Assembly: GCA_022570795.1 (NCBI GenBank)
Contig: JAKUDP010000002.1
Location: forward strand, 806,001-870,000
Length of the DNA stretch: 64,000 nucleotides
DNA from: Sphaerulina vaccinii
Taxonomy: Eukaryota; Ascomycota; Dothideomycetes; Mycosphaerellales; Mycosphaerellaceae
Direction of reading: 5' to 3'
Positions 12,440 through 25,718 of this stretch are shown here, one piece after another. The notes beneath the pieces were generated by a model. It was not told the DNA's origin and did no database searches. It saw only the letters and a list, made by a program, of their open reading frames with translations. Position 1 is the first letter of the stretch; each line of letters opens with the position of its first letter. The position numbers and the translations under genes are program-made.

Positions 12440-15400
12440 GGCAGAAGAGACAAGATTCCTATACTTAAAAGATCCAACTAGAGAAGATAGTTTAAGCTAT
12501 AATAAGATAAGCTTAAAGAGAAAAGATAGTAGGAGGTTATCTTAGAACTCCTATCTCTAGAGTACTATCTAGGATAGAGTAGAGTAGAGATAATCTCTAA
12601 TCTAGGTATAAGAATTATAATATTTAACCTACCTATATATACTAAAGACAATACTATATATAGATATAGTATTAGAAGCTATGTTTCTAATAATAATAAA
12701 CTAGAACTTAATACCTAGTATTAAATAGATTATACTATAGAGATATAGGTAATACTCTAGAATAAATATAGTAGAGTATTAATAGCCTAAGCAATTGGAC
12801 TAGTTAAGCAATTTGTAACCTTTAGGATAGGGCTAGAAGATATAATAAGGGCAGCTTAGTTATACCTTGCTAAACTAGGTAAGAGGATTATAGAGATTAA
12901 TTCCTAGGAGAGTTATTATTAGATACCTAGTAAGAGGATAAAACATCTTTTCCAATCTCTTCCTTCTTTATACAAATTAACTAAGAACACTCTAATAACC
13001 TAACCTAGCCTAGATATAGATACTATACTCCTTATACTTAAATTCTAAAAGGCAAGAGATAACTTAGACCTTAAATATAGCTATTCCTCTATTATAGGGA
13101 GAAGCCCGCCTTAGTGCTCACTCTATAAGAATAGAAAGTACTAGTTCAAAGACTGTCCTAAGTTGTTAAAAGCTAAGAAGGCTATTAAGTAGTAGACTAT
13201 AGCTCTAAGAAGTAGAGCACCCTTATCTTTTAGACTAAGCTCTAATAGGAAGGATAGGAAACCCTCTATAAAGAGGAGGAGTCCTTCTCCTAAGAATAAG
13301 AGACTCTTAAAGAGAGGTTCTTAGAGGTTATCTTTATATAAAGACTTTAAGAAGCTTATAAAGAAAATAAGCTATTAGCTACTTAGACTTAAGAAGGTAT
13401 TCTCTAAGTCTAAGAAGGGATTTTTAGCCTAAGAGGAAAGTTAATCTAAGTCTAGCCTATTAGGCTCTAGATCTAGGAATAATTTACTATCTAATAATAA
13501 TAAAGTTAATAAAGTAGCCTACTCTATAGTAGAAGCTAAAGGCAAGTTATTATCCTAGTAATAGCTTTTAGACTCCTATACCTTATTATATATAACTAAC
13601 TAAGTTTACCTCTTTAGAAGCCTAGAACTACTTGTTAAGAAGGTCTAGGTAAAAGTAGGAGGTAGATATCTCTATATAATATATAGAGGGTTAGTATAGA
13701 TAAGAGGAAAGATAGGAAGAAAAGTTCTTCTAGCAAAGGTACTCTTTATACCTAATCTTAGAGTTAGCTTTATTTCTTAGAACTAATTTAGCAAATAGTT
13801 TAGAGTTTAGAAACCTTCTTTCTCCCTTATTTCTCTTAAAGGTTAGATAGTAGTTAAGACTAGAATTAAGGGAGGTGTTCTATTTATTAATAAGATTTTA
13901 CTACTCCTATAAGAAAGAGTATATTACTTATTATATACTAATAAAGCAGAGGAGGATATAGCTATAGCTATACTATTAGAAAAGGATCTAAAATAGTAGG
14001 AGCTATAGTATAGGAGATTTATATACTTTAGTAAAGGTCTACTAAAAGACCTCTATAAAGTTACTAACTTTAATTAGGAGATTCTAACTCTAAAAGAAAA
14101 GGATAAGTATACCTATAGAGTCTGTTCTATTACTAATATAAAGAAATACCTTAGCAAAGTAATAGAGAGAAGGCCTAAGAGACTAGCTCTAGTCTCTATA
14201 GACATCTATAGTCTACTCCTAGAATTAAGACTTAGTTTTAAGTACTAGCTTAAGATTATTAATAACTTCTTAAGGAAGAAATAGGCCTTCCTTCTTAAAA
14301 GAAGAATAGATACTATATAGGCTCTCTAAAACTAGAGACTTAAAGCTAAGAGACAATCTAGAACTAAGTTAAAAGCTATTAGAATTAATAATACTAGAGA
14401 GCTTATTACTTTAGTTAAATAGTAGGAGAAGGATCTTAGAATTAACCTAGAAACTACTAAGGCCTATAACTCCCTATAGAATAGAGTAGTAGAGAGATCT
14501 ATCTAGATATTAGAGAACTCTATTAGAGCAATACTAGAAGAGAGCAAGATACTAATTAAGTTCTAGCTAGAGGTACTTAATACTTAGACCTATATAAGGA
14601 ATAAGCTACTAAATAGACTAGAAACTAAAGGATAGAAGCTTTTACCTAATAAAGCCTTTAATAGAATTAGGCCTATAGTCTCTTACCTAAGGGTATAGGG
14701 CTATTAGGTAATAGTCTATATAGATATAAGAGCCTAGCCTTAATAGGTAAGAAGTAACAAGTTAATAAATAGAGGAAAAGATACTATCTTTATTAGATAT
14801 ATTAATAAAATAGCTAAAGCCTAGATATTCTAGGAACTAGATATAAAAGCTATTAAATAGTACTTAAATATAGACTTTTTTAAAAACAAGCTAGATAGTA
14901 AATTAGATCTTAGAATTATAATTAAGAATCTTCTAAGTATAGCTCCTATAAGGAGACTAGTTAGGAGACTACCTAAAGCCAATTACCCTATACTCTCTTC
15001 TAGCCTAGAGCTAGTATTATAAGTTACTAAGTTAACTACTTCCTAAGCAAGTAGGGAAGCTAGCAATTAGGATAATAAGCCTAAAAAAGAAAGTCTAAAG
15101 GAGCTAAAGAAGCTCTTTATATAACTCTCTCCTCCTCTAAAAGATATAGGAAAATACAAAAAGTTTTCTAAGAAGGAAACTAAAGATTTAGAGCTAGAAA
15201 GAATAGATTAACTAAGAATAATAAGAAGTTAAACTTAGAGAAAGTCTAGTAAAGCCTCTAGAAGCCTAACTAAGAATTCTACTAAGTAGTCCTATAGTTA
15301 GGCTCCTAGGAGCCCTACTACCTATTCTAAGAAAAGAAAGGCCTCTATAGAACTAGATAGATTTATAGGAAAGCTAAAGCCTATTAGACTAGAAGAGACA

Positions 15401-17374
15401 AGTTTCTAGAAGTAGTCTAATTAGCCTATCCCTAGAAAGAGAAAAGTATCTAGAGAACCTAATAGGTTTAATAGAAAACTAAAACCTATTAGATTAGAAG
15501 GGACAGATATACTAATATCTATTAAAATAGGCTTAGAAGATAAGGACTCTAAGAAGAGAAGTAAGAACTTCTATAAGAAAGCCTTCTTCTTATTAATATT
15601 ATTTAACCTAAGTTAACCTTAGAATTCTAAATTTCTAGAAGAGATTAAAGAGATTATATTCTTTATTACTCTAAAGAATATAGAGAAAGCCCTATTAGCT
15701 ATTATTACTAAGGCTAAACATAGATAGGAAGTACTAATTCCTAAGTTATATAAGGAGGCTATTAATAACCTAAAGTAGGGACACCTATAGAGGGAAGCTA
15801 TCTAAAATAAACTTAATATACTAGTAGTAAACAATACCTGGACTTAGGAAGTTCCCCTAAAAAGAGCTAACCTAATTATATTAAAATAGGTCTTTAATAT
15901 TAAGAGAAGAATTAGTAGAGCTATTAACAAGTTTAAAGCAAGACTAGTTATAAGAGGATTCTCTTAGAAGTTTAGAGTAGACTTTATAGATACTTTTGCT
16001 CTAATAGTTAGGTAGGATACCTTTAGAGCATTTATAGCTATTATATATAAAAGAGATCTAGAGCTTTACTAAGTAGATATATTAAATACATTTATAGAGA
16101 GTACTCTTTATAAAAATATCTATATAATCCTACCTCTAGGAGTTAAGTTACTAATTAGAATAGTACTAAAAATACTAAGGAGTCTCTATAGCCTAAAGTA
16201 GGTAGTAAGAGACTAGAATTAGCTCTATATTTTAAAGATAAAAGAGATTAGATTTAGACAATTAGAGATAGATCCCTATCTTCTAGTTTATAAAGAAAGA
16301 AAGAGTCTAATACTTATTATCTATATTAATAATATACTAATTATAGGTAAGAGAATTAAGGATATAGAGTAGTTTAAGGTATAGCTAGCTAGATTCTTTA
16401 AGATTAAGGATCTAAAGGAACCTAATAAGCTCCTAGAAATAAGAATTAGGAGAGATAGGAAAGCTAGATAGCTAAAGCTAGACTAAGAACACTATATCTT
16501 AGAGAACCTAGCTAAGCTAGGAATAAGTTAGAATATATTAAGTCTAACCTACTTACCTATAGACAGCTATAAGAGCTTAAAGCTAGCTAGATATAAGAAT
16601 AAAAGATATAATAAGTAGGAATACTAATTACTTATTAGAATATAGATATAGCTAGCTACAATTAGTAGGCTAGATATTTCCTTTGCTTTTAGAAGACTAA
16701 GCTCCTATATAGGAGACCTAATAGTTAGCTATAAGAAAGCCTTTAAGAAACTTACTAGGTATCTGAGATTAAATCTATTACTTAGACTAGTCTTTAGAAA
16801 AGCTAGTAGAAGTCTAATTAGGTATATAGACTCTAACTATGCTATAGACAAGTCTAATAGAGTATCTATCTTAGAATATATATTCTTTCTCTATAGAGCT
16901 CTAGTATCCTAGATAAGTAAGAAATAGAAGTCTATTACTATATCTATAATAGAAGCTAAGTATATAGCTATAGGAGCCTATACTAAGTAGTCCTAGTTCC
17001 TTGGATCCCTTCTAAGAGAGCTTAGATACTCTAAGTTAGTAGGAGAATACTCCTACTAACTAAAGATTCTTAGAAACCAAGATATAGTAGTATTAATTAG
17101 GCCTGTCCTAATTAGAGGAGATAACTAGGCATGCCTAACTCTTATAAAAGATGCTTATATATATAATAAGTTAAAATATATTAATATATAGTATAATGTA
17201 GTTAGGAGACTCTAGTAGAATAGGCTTATCTCTATAGAATATTATAATACTAAAGAGATAGCCGTAGATAGACTTACTAAGCTAAAGACTAGTCTATAGT
17301 TCAAAGAATTCCTTACCTAACTCTATCTTAAGTAGAATCTTTTCCCTAAGTTAAAAGATAAAAAGAAGAGATAA
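12440..17374 (+). pseudogene. Copia 1 gag-pol polyprotein relic
   Basis: One frame (frame 2) runs about 1,640 codons to the TAA at 17372-17374; the start is approximate because ATG codons are lost. Domains in order: gag with a CX2CX4HX4C zinc knuckle at 13115-13156 (second Cys and His both altered to Tyr, Trp to stop); aspartic protease 'LLDSYT' near 13571 (DSG altered to DSY); integrase core 'LVSIDIY' near 14190 and 'VVERSI' near 14490; reverse transcriptase box Y-I-N-N at 16322-16333 (from YVDD by G-to-A); RNase H end with a KHIDI-like remnant at 17174 and 'AVDRLTK' at 17261-17281 (usually ADxLTK). All lesions are transitions with no frameshift, so inactivation was by RIP, not by slow decay. 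Confidence 0.85.
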
Positions 17375-17423
17375 AGAGAGACAAAAGAAATAGAAACTCT
17401 TATTTATTTATTAACTAGAAATA

Positions 17424-18040
17424 CTACTCTAACTCTAGTTTTAGAGCCTCTTTAACAAACTCCTTAATCGCTTCCTTTACCTTCTTCCTATTATCTAGAG
17501 AGATATCCTTATACTCCTTCTATACTACTAAAGCTTTAGTTAAAATACTTTTAAAAAATATAGTTATATTCTAAACTTCTTTAACTACCTAAGTCTACTC
17601 TAGGAGAAGCTTATACTTCTTCTAATCCTAAATATCTCTAAGAATACTAACTATAGTATATACTTTTCCGACTAGAGATTTAACTATATTCTAGGATCGG
17701 TAGTACTCTTCGAGAAAGTTAAAAAGGGCTTTTTTATAGAGTTCCTATTATAAGTTAGAAAGGATTATATTATAATAACTCTAGGACTTACAATTCGGTT
17801 GTAGTAATTATTACTCTCCTTAGGCTAGAATATCCTAATACGCTTTAGTAGGACAGAGCTCGGCTTAGAGGACCTTATAGTAGGTAGTATCTTAGATATC
17901 TTAGATTTTGAGATAGAGGAATTTGGATAATTTCTATTTATAGAAATAATTAGTTAGTAGTATTTCTATTAATAACTAAGTAGGAATCTTAAACTAATAT
18001 AACTATTTAGTTAAGATTACCCTATTTAGCTAAGTAGGAG
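17424..18040 (-). pseudogene. Antisense ORF relic between pol and the 3' LTR of Copia 1
   Basis: The minus strand from the LTR edge at 18040 to a stop at 17424-17426 has consistent coding sense for about 205 codons, including 'SLVRKVYTIVGILRDI' and 'DNRKKVKEAIKEFVKEALK'. The nonsense codons are TAG/TAA in places where Trp or Gln codons would fit. The same frame is present in copy 2 (28333-28950). It converges on pol with a gap of about 49 bp. The C-terminal third looks helical and charged. No family is recognised; the true start may lie in the LTR. Confidence 0.55.
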
Positions 18041-18390
18041 TATTAAAGATTAGTAGACAAGATAGAGTAATATCTTAGAAGTTAGTAAATAGTATCCTTA
18101 GCGCTTAGTAGAGTCTATCCCGATTAGGATAGATTAGGTAACTTAGGGGAGGAATATAGCTTTCTATATAGATAGAGGTTTCTCTCTTTTCTCTAATTTA
18201 ACTAACTTAATTAACTTATCTTCTCTAAATAGTTCTTTAGTTCCTAATATAGTACTATATCTCCCTAAGTATTAGCTAGTAAAAGATTAATCCCAAGTTC
18301 AACTCTGCTTATATATCTACCTACTACCTCCGACATTTGGGAATCTAGAGTATCCTTTATTAGATTACTTTAGAGGAGCTATTTTCGATA
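18041..18390 (+). repeat. Copia 1 3' LTR
   Basis: 350 bp, ends attttcgata followed by the target copy tatcc. More heavily RIP-mutated than the 5' LTR. A purine-rich aagtaggag immediately upstream (18032-18040) is the likely polypurine tract. Confidence 0.9.
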
Positions 18391-18395
18391 TATCC

Positions 18396-21300
18396 GGTAG
18401 TATCTAGTATAATAATAATTGTTATAGGCAAGCTAGAAGACCTCTTTATATAAGCTCTTTAGAATATATAAATATTCTTATCTATTATTATTTTAGAAGT
18501 AAATTAGTCTATTATATCTAAAGAATAGCGTACCTAATAGGGTACTCTCGGGCTTGTCTAGGGCCGTATCTAGGTCCGGTTATATATCTAGGTCGATATT
18601 AGTAGCTATATAATTAAGCTTGTTTTCTCTATTAAACTATTAGATTCGGTTCTTCTATCTATTATTATTAGTATAGCTCTACTTTAGGTCTGCTTTAAAT
18701 ATATCTAATATCTCTACTAATAACAAATAGAAGACTAAGAGTTCGGATAAGGTAAATAGCCTACTAGAGGACTTATATATTATTATAGTATAGAAGTAAT
18801 ATATATATTAATATACTAGGCCTTAGTCCGAGTTCTAATCGACCTCTAGGTAATAGTACAAAACTAGGTAGTTAGTCTCTATCCCGGTCGTAGGTCCGAC
18901 TAATATATATATATAGGTTATATCGACTATATTTTATTATAGATCTAGATTATTATATATAAGTAGATCTAAGGTATCTTCTACTAGGTCTTACTTAACT
19001 TCTATAACTAGTTAGCTTAAGGTATTAGAGATATTATATATATATCCTAGTTAATATAGAATCTCTATATAGGGAAACTAGCTTAGATATTAACTAGCTC
19101 TTACTAAGTAGAAGTTAAGTCTATTATTTAAGGTCGTAGTTATAAAAGAGCTAGTATTCTTAATTCCTAAGGCTACGATATAGTCTAAAAACTAGTATAC
19201 TTTTCTCCTATAGGTCTAGAAAATATATTAAAGCTTCTTTAAGGCCTATACTATACTAGAGACTTCTAGCTCTATTAAAAGGTACCTACTCTTAGTTACT
19301 AATAGGGACTTACTTAGATATTAGACTACTTCGATCTAGGTTACTAGAAAGTATATAGCCTTGCTATTCTCTAGAATTAGGTCTAGGTCCTCTTTTACTA
19401 TATAGACAACTAAAGTATAAGTAAGGCAGCTAGAGTTAATATCTATATATAGGTTTCTATCTAGGTTCGTATAGTAGGAAAACTTAACTATATAGTATAA
19501 CTTATATATTACCTCGAAGGCTCTTAGAGCCTACTTACAATTAGTATCTAGTTCCTAAGCTTAAGTCTACTTTGTATATTTCTTATAGCTACTTCCTTTT
19601 AATACTAGAGCGCTATAGAGCAAGAGCTTCTTCTACTACTTAAATAGGGCTATAATATATAAGTAGTATAGGAGATACTCTCTCTTCTACCTAGTAAGGC
19701 TAATAAAGAATTCGAGATTCTTAAAAGTCTCTAGAAAGAGTAGGTCTAAAATAGCTTTAACTTTATTTTTATATATTATATATCTAAGCCTACTTATATA
19801 CTAGCCGAGTAGCGCAATAGATAGGTACGCTAAGAAGGACTTCTTTACTAATATACTAATATCGAATAAATTAAGTAGGCTAAAGACCTAGTCTAGGTAA
19901 ATAAAGTATTTTTCGAATATCTTTGAAAAAATAACTATATTATTAATATATACTTAGTAGTAGTATCTTAGCTACTTTAGAATCTTATTAAGCTACTACT
20001 ATATATATTATATACTACTAGAGTAACCTATAAAAGCAATATTAAACGTCTCTTATCCTCTATAACTATTAATAGTAAACTTATACTAGTCTTCTTTAGC
20101 AACTAACTACTAATAAAAAAACAATATAGTATCGATAGTTATAATATATCTAGACCTATAAAGTATAGCTACAATATCCTTCTATTATAGTAGTAGGTAT
20201 AAGTCTATAACTACTCTCTTATTAAAACTCCGAATATTAATTACTATGCGTCCTTTGCAAACAAGCTTGTCCTTCTAAACAAGCGTCTTCTAAACTATAA
20301 ATATAGAGAAGCCGAACTATATTAATTTGTAGGTAAAGTCTATCTTGCTCTACTTATATAATAGGTTAAAGGTAGCGTCTACGACCTCTTAGTTAGTCTT
20401 ACTAAGAGAGTATACTATAGTAGGTAGTTAGTTATACTTATAGCTAGATTTAATATTAATCGGTATATAGTCTTCTTCTAGAATCTTAACTATTGTCTCT
20501 TTATCTATCTAAAAGTATTAGTACTTATTAACTAGTTCTTCGAGTCTATACTAGTACTCGTCGTCGCTATATATAGTAATACTATTAGGTAGGTCTCGCT
20601 CTATTAAAGAGTTAGGAATAAATAGAGGAGGTAGTAGGTCTTTTAGATTAGTCGAGCTCGCTAGTATAGGCAGTTCTATTATAGGGACTAGAATAGGTAT
20701 ATATAGCTTACTAAACGAGTCTCGGTCTAGTTATATATCTAGGCCTACTTAGGTCGACGACTCTAAAGTCTTATAAGTAGGGCTTGGCCTAGGAAAATCT
20801 ATCGAGTATATTGTAAGGTTATAGTTCTCTAGATATATATAGTAAGCCCTATCAAATTTATACTCTATTACTTTACCTAGTCTAGTCCCCGGTACTAGTA
20901 TACAAGCGTCTCTATTATTGCGAATAAAGAGCGCGTCTATATTCTAGTTAATTATAGCTATAAGAAGTAATAGCTTCTTTCCCTTAGGTAGGCGCTACTC
21001 CTCTAGCTTAAATTCTAAGTCTCGGTCTCTAGGTAGAGGCCGAGCAAAGTAGATAGAAACTTTTATAATTATATATATATATAAGGCAATTGCTATATCT
21101 AGACTAGTTACTATATATATCTAAAACTTAACCTAGTTCTTAGTAGTTACTAGCAATAGAAACTTAGCGCTATCGCACGTACCGAAGGATACTTTTTTAT
21201 ACTTTATATTAATCTTTACTAGTTCTAGCTAGAGTATATCTATAGCTATTAATATTTTGAGTCTTAAGTTTAGAGTAAGATAAACCTTATAGAAATATTT

Positions 21301-24300
21301 AGTTAGGACCTTCTAGCTCTTATATATAGCTAGAATCTAGAATTTCAGCTTAATATATTTATAGCTAAGTATAGAGTTATCGCCTATACTACTAATATTA
21401 AGGAGTATAGCTAGCTTAAAAATCTCTAGATTTAGTAGTATATAATAAAGGAAGTCTATATTAATTAAGGATAGTATCGTACTAGTATCTAGATAGACTA
21501 TAAATACCTCTATATCTAGTCCTATTAAGAGCTTAATAGATATTTAGAGATAGTAGAATTATCTAAAGTTGTATCTACCTTAGGTCTCTTTAGTAGCTAT
21601 AGATATAATAATCTTTAATTCGATAATTAGTAGCTATCTAGTCTAAAAGAGAGTCTACTTTACTAGTTGCTTTTTATTATTATTATATATATAGTAAAGG
21701 TACTCTATATCTAAATAGAACTTCTTCTTATAGGTCCGACAAATAGTAGGTCTATTTGTTATTATCTAGAATAGCTTGTTAATAGTAGTAGGAGCCTACT
21801 AGAAATAGTTATAAGGATCTTTAAAGTTATTATTATAGTTAGTAGTTATCTATAATAAAATATTATTAAAATAATTTTCTAGAAAATACGAACGCAAGAA
21901 GGAACGCGAATTAGATCGGGACTTAGAACGTCTCTAAGTATTGTCTAAGGACTTGTTCTTAATTATAGTATAATAGTTATTATATCTACCTACTCTATTA
22001 TTTCGGTTATTTCGGTTATACTTACTATATCGATCCTCTAGCGCTATATCTACTTATATATTATTACCTATAGTTTTACCCTTGCGGCTATTATAATCTC
22101 GTCGGTCTTATTAGTTGTTCTAATTAGAACCCGACCCGCTTAGATAATTGTTCTAGATCTAATTAGAACCTAACCTACTTAGATAATTGTTCTAGGTCTA
22201 GTTTGTCGGTTCTTGCTTATTTTAGTCTACGAAGTTCTAGTACTACTTACGTCCCTATTAGTAATTATTAGAGGTATATATATTAGTTTCTAGCTTATAT
22301 CTATAATAGACTAATTACTAATTATAGTCTCGTCTATAGCTATTATTATAGCTAGGTCGAGTATAATCTACTTAGTAGCTATTACTTTACTTGCTATAGT
22401 AGAACTTACTACTAGGCTAGATATTACTTATTTAAAAGAGCCGTCTCTAAGATTTATACTTATTATTTAACTACAATTAGAACTCGGCTAAAGTAGTATC
22501 GGATTGTAGGCAAGGGACATTATACTAGAACTCTAGGTCGAGTTTTATCCAAATATATATAAGTCGTCTAGTAAGGGAGTCTACTTCTAACTCGGCTACC
22601 TAATATATATAGGATAGTATAAAATTGGCTAGTCTGCGTCTATTTCTTATATCTTCCTAGTCGAAGTATTCTAATATAAGCTTCTCCTAGGCTTTATTAA
22701 GTAGAATTTGGAACTGCTTATATAGAGTAGCTTTCTAATACTTTAGTCTCTTACGTAGGTTATAGAGGCAGGCCTTATTATTAGGTATAAGCTTATAAAT
22801 AAACTACTATATAGCTATACCTCTAAAGTATTTTAATAGGTTCTATAAAAAAGTCTTATCTATATTATTAGTTATAGTATAGTCTATAGCTATAGCGAGA
22901 AATAGGTATAGGCTATAGAAATATAGCTTATCTCTCTTATCTACTATTTTACTTTTATTAAACTCTAGGTAGAGCGCGTCTAGGTAGAAATATCCGATAT
23001 TGCTAGGCTTAAAGTAGGGAACAAAGAGGCAGCTCTAGTAGGAGTATAGATCTATATAGTATAAGTCTCGGTCGTCTTAATTATAGCTATTATAATCTTT
23101 CTAATTATAGTAATTATATATATCTCTAATAAAACAATTACTATCTATTAAGCTACTAGATTTACTTGGATCTAGGCTAGTAGCTTAGTAATAACTATAT
23201 CGATAGTTAGGGCATTTATAGTAGTAGAGGCGATTATAATAGTATCGAGAGTTATATCGACCTAGGCCTTCGGAGCTACTATCTAAACTAGATAAGTCTA
23301 GAGAAGGTATATTATATAGACGTCGATAGTTATAATAGTCTCGATTATAACAATCTCGGTCGTATTACTTAGGCCGGTCTCGCTAGGCCTACTAGTTGTT
23401 ATAATAGTAAGGCTAGTCTAGGTAAGCCGAATCGTAGCGACTCGGATAGGCTATACTTAAGGAGCAAGGCGCTAGGTCGGCCAAGCCTACTCTCGCTAGA
23501 TAGTTTTGTCTACCTACTTCTAAAAGGTCTAGTATTAGTACTAGCAAAGCTCCTAATATAGATACTACTAGAGCTAGCCCTAGTACTACTTCTAGAACTA
23601 GAATAGTAGCTAGCTAGGTATATAGGTCTCGAGGAATCGGTATATAGAGTAGTAGATACTAAGCTTGCTACTATAAGGCCTACTATAATTAGTCGGCTTG
23701 TTTGTGCTACTACTCCTATATCTAAGTTATAAATACTTATTACTATACTTACTAAGCTTATACTATTTGTAAGATTGCGGCGAGTAGATCTATAGCTATA
23801 GGTAGTAGAGCCTAAGGCTGTCCTACTAGCTAGGCTAGGGCTAGTATAACTAGTAGTATATTTCTTAGAATCGGACTATAGCTATTAATCTAGTTAGCAA
23901 AACTAGAGATTCTCTAAGTAATAGCTAGGGCTAGGGTAGCAGCTAGAGTAGCGGCCGGCTAAGCTAGTGCAATTCCTATAATAGGTAGAACTAGTATAGC
24001 TTATATAGGTTCGGCCTTATTAGGAACCTTTTTAATATAGATATAGTTCGCTAGCTAGTTATATAGTAGAATAGAATCCTAGTCTTTAGAATTGCGAGGA
24101 GTATACTATAGATATAGCTCTTTGCTATTAGGGCTATATTAGCGCTAAATACTATCTTAGTTATATAGTATAATTAGTATAGCTAAATATAGTATAAGTA
24201 AGTATTTAGATATAATTGCTAGCAGACTTAATAAATCTAATAGTATATAGTAATCTAAGTCTAATTATAATATAGTCTCTTCTTAGAGTGCAACTAAGTC

Positions 24301-25450
24301 TAGGGCTCTATCTAGAGCCGAGTCTAGGTTAAATACTAGAGTTACGTCTAGGCCTATATCTAAGTTCTTAATCTTATTACCTATAGCGACTTCGGCTTTG
24401 CTATCTATATCGAGATTAAGAGCTAGTAGATTAAGTTCGTTATCTGTATTTAGTAAGGCTTAAGGTTAGTCTAGCGAGTCGATAGCTTATAATTCGGTCT
24501 TGTTGTCTACTATGTATATATCTAGATTACTTAGGCTACTATCTAAGTATACTAGAGGTCTAGTATTAGGTAAGTCTTATTAAGTAATAGTAGGTAAGGC
24601 TAGCTCTTATACTTGGACTAGTATATCTAGGCGTCGCTATATAGTATTGGCTCTTGCCTATCCTTGCTAGAAATTATTAAAAGTATAGATACTATATCTC
24701 TATAGCTAGAAACTAGCTCCTAGAATATTAGCTAGAGTACTAGTATTAGTCTATAGAATAGCTACTACTAGGGTCGCTTCTTACTTTTATTCTCGATCTT
24801 GAAACTATATAGCGACTATAAGGACGTCTTAGGCAGCTTATATAACTTCGGTCTAGTCGATAACCTAATTGCCTAGGAAGCCGAGTTATAGTATTATACT
24901 ATAGGCTATATTAGCTAGTAGGAGGTAGCTATCTAGACGTTCGAACTACGTTATTAAATAAGTAATAAGAGGGAGTAAGTTCGCACGTTATCTAAGTATA
25001 GTATATATTAGGTAGAGTTAAAAAAACTCCTTTAAGCTAAAAGCTAAAGTAAGTATTACTTTATCTACTTCTACTAGTCTTAGGTTATAGTCCGCTAGAG
25101 TACTTGTTTTGAATTAGTAACGTATTAGGTTGCAGGTAGAGGTCGTTCTCTTAGTCGATATTATTAGTTAGCTATAGAGTAAGAACTAAGAACTAAGGAA
25201 AGGTCGGAAGGTCCTACTAAGATATAGATATACCTTCTTAATATAGGCGCAATTTCCTTTTCTACTCGGTCTATTAATAAAGAAAAGCTAGGCCGTTACT
25301 AACTAGGTCTAGTAGTATAGGAGAGCAATATAGTAGTCTATAGTATACTAAAGCTAGTTGTATTTTATACTTAGTAACTCGTATATATATACTAATATAT
25401 ATATAAGCCTCTTGATAGAGCTATTAATTAGGTCCTACTCGTAGGTCTAG
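18396..25450 (-). pseudogene. Gypsy gag-pol, 5' part: gag, zinc finger, protease/RT/RNase H and start of integrase
   Basis: Coding sense on the minus strand in the same frame throughout (checked at 22518, 21741 and 19950 and in phase with the integrase core at 11247). A gag-like helical region lies near 22.3-22.8 kb and a repeat-rich segment further 5' (23.4-25.4 kb). A CX2C-type finger 'CRTYKKKF' lies at about 21.72-21.74 kb. Reverse transcriptase spans about 19.8-20.3 kb with an RT-like 'DxxxFFYQ' remnant and the catalytic box V-Y-I-N-N-I at 19936-19953 (from YIDD, both Asp to Asn). The integrase His/Cys zinc segment starts at 18.4-18.5 kb and is cut by Copia 1. Start not defined; probably near 25.4 kb. 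Confidence 0.75.
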
Positions 25451-25584
25451 GCTAGCTCGGTAGTTTGTAGAAGTATTAAAATAGACTATTGACTTTAAGT
25501 CGGCTCTAGTTCTAATATTTGAAAAATTTAGATAGAGTTAGTATCTTATTATTAATAATTATTTACTTTATACGAGCTACTAAG

Positions 25585-25713
25585 TATTATAGTATAGGTA
25601 TAAAGTAAGTTAAGTCGAAGTAGATTAATAATCTATAGAAAGCTAGCTCGGTCTAAGACTAAAAATAGGCTAGGTCTGCCAAGCCTACTAGTTCTAGCCT
25701 AAGGCCTATAATA
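25585..25713 (-). repeat. Gypsy 5' LTR (right copy)
   Basis: 129 bp, direct copy of 3932-4061, followed by the target duplication taagc at 25714-25718. The reading frame of the RecQ relic resumes at 25719. Confidence 0.85.
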
Positions 25714-25718
25714 TAAGC

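Larger units (their letters stand above)
11604..18390 (+). mobile_element. Ty1/Copia LTR retrotransposon, copy 1
   Basis: Bounded by direct LTRs 11604-11952 and 18041-18390 with a perfect 5-bp target duplication tatcc (11599-11603 and 18391-18395). Order on the + strand: LTR, primer binding site, a single-frame gag-pol relic ending 17374, an antisense ORF, LTR. The integrase-before-RT order (integrase near 14.1-14.6 kb, RT near 16.3 kb) is diagnostic of Copia. It interrupts the N-terminal zinc-binding segment of the Gypsy integrase. Copy 2 at 27985-34773 is the same family in reverse orientation. Confidence 0.9.
3932..25713 (-). mobile_element. Giant Ty3/Gypsy chromovirus, ~15 kb net, split by Copia 1
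   Basis: Two direct repeats of about 130 bp (3932-4061 and 25585-25713) flank the element and are bordered outside by an identical 5-bp target duplication taagc (3927-3931 and 25714-25718). On the minus strand the order is LTR, gag with zinc finger, RT, integrase, chromodomain, a further >5 kb of coding sequence, polypurine tract, LTR. The tract is the complement of 4062-4073, agagaggcaaaa, directly against the 3' LTR. A possible primer site is the complement of 25573-25582 (tRNA not identified). Removing Copia 1 leaves about 14,990 bp, roughly twice a usual Gypsy. The gag-integrase order of domains with a chromodomain defines a chromovirus. Everything is RIP-mutated. Confidence 0.85.
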
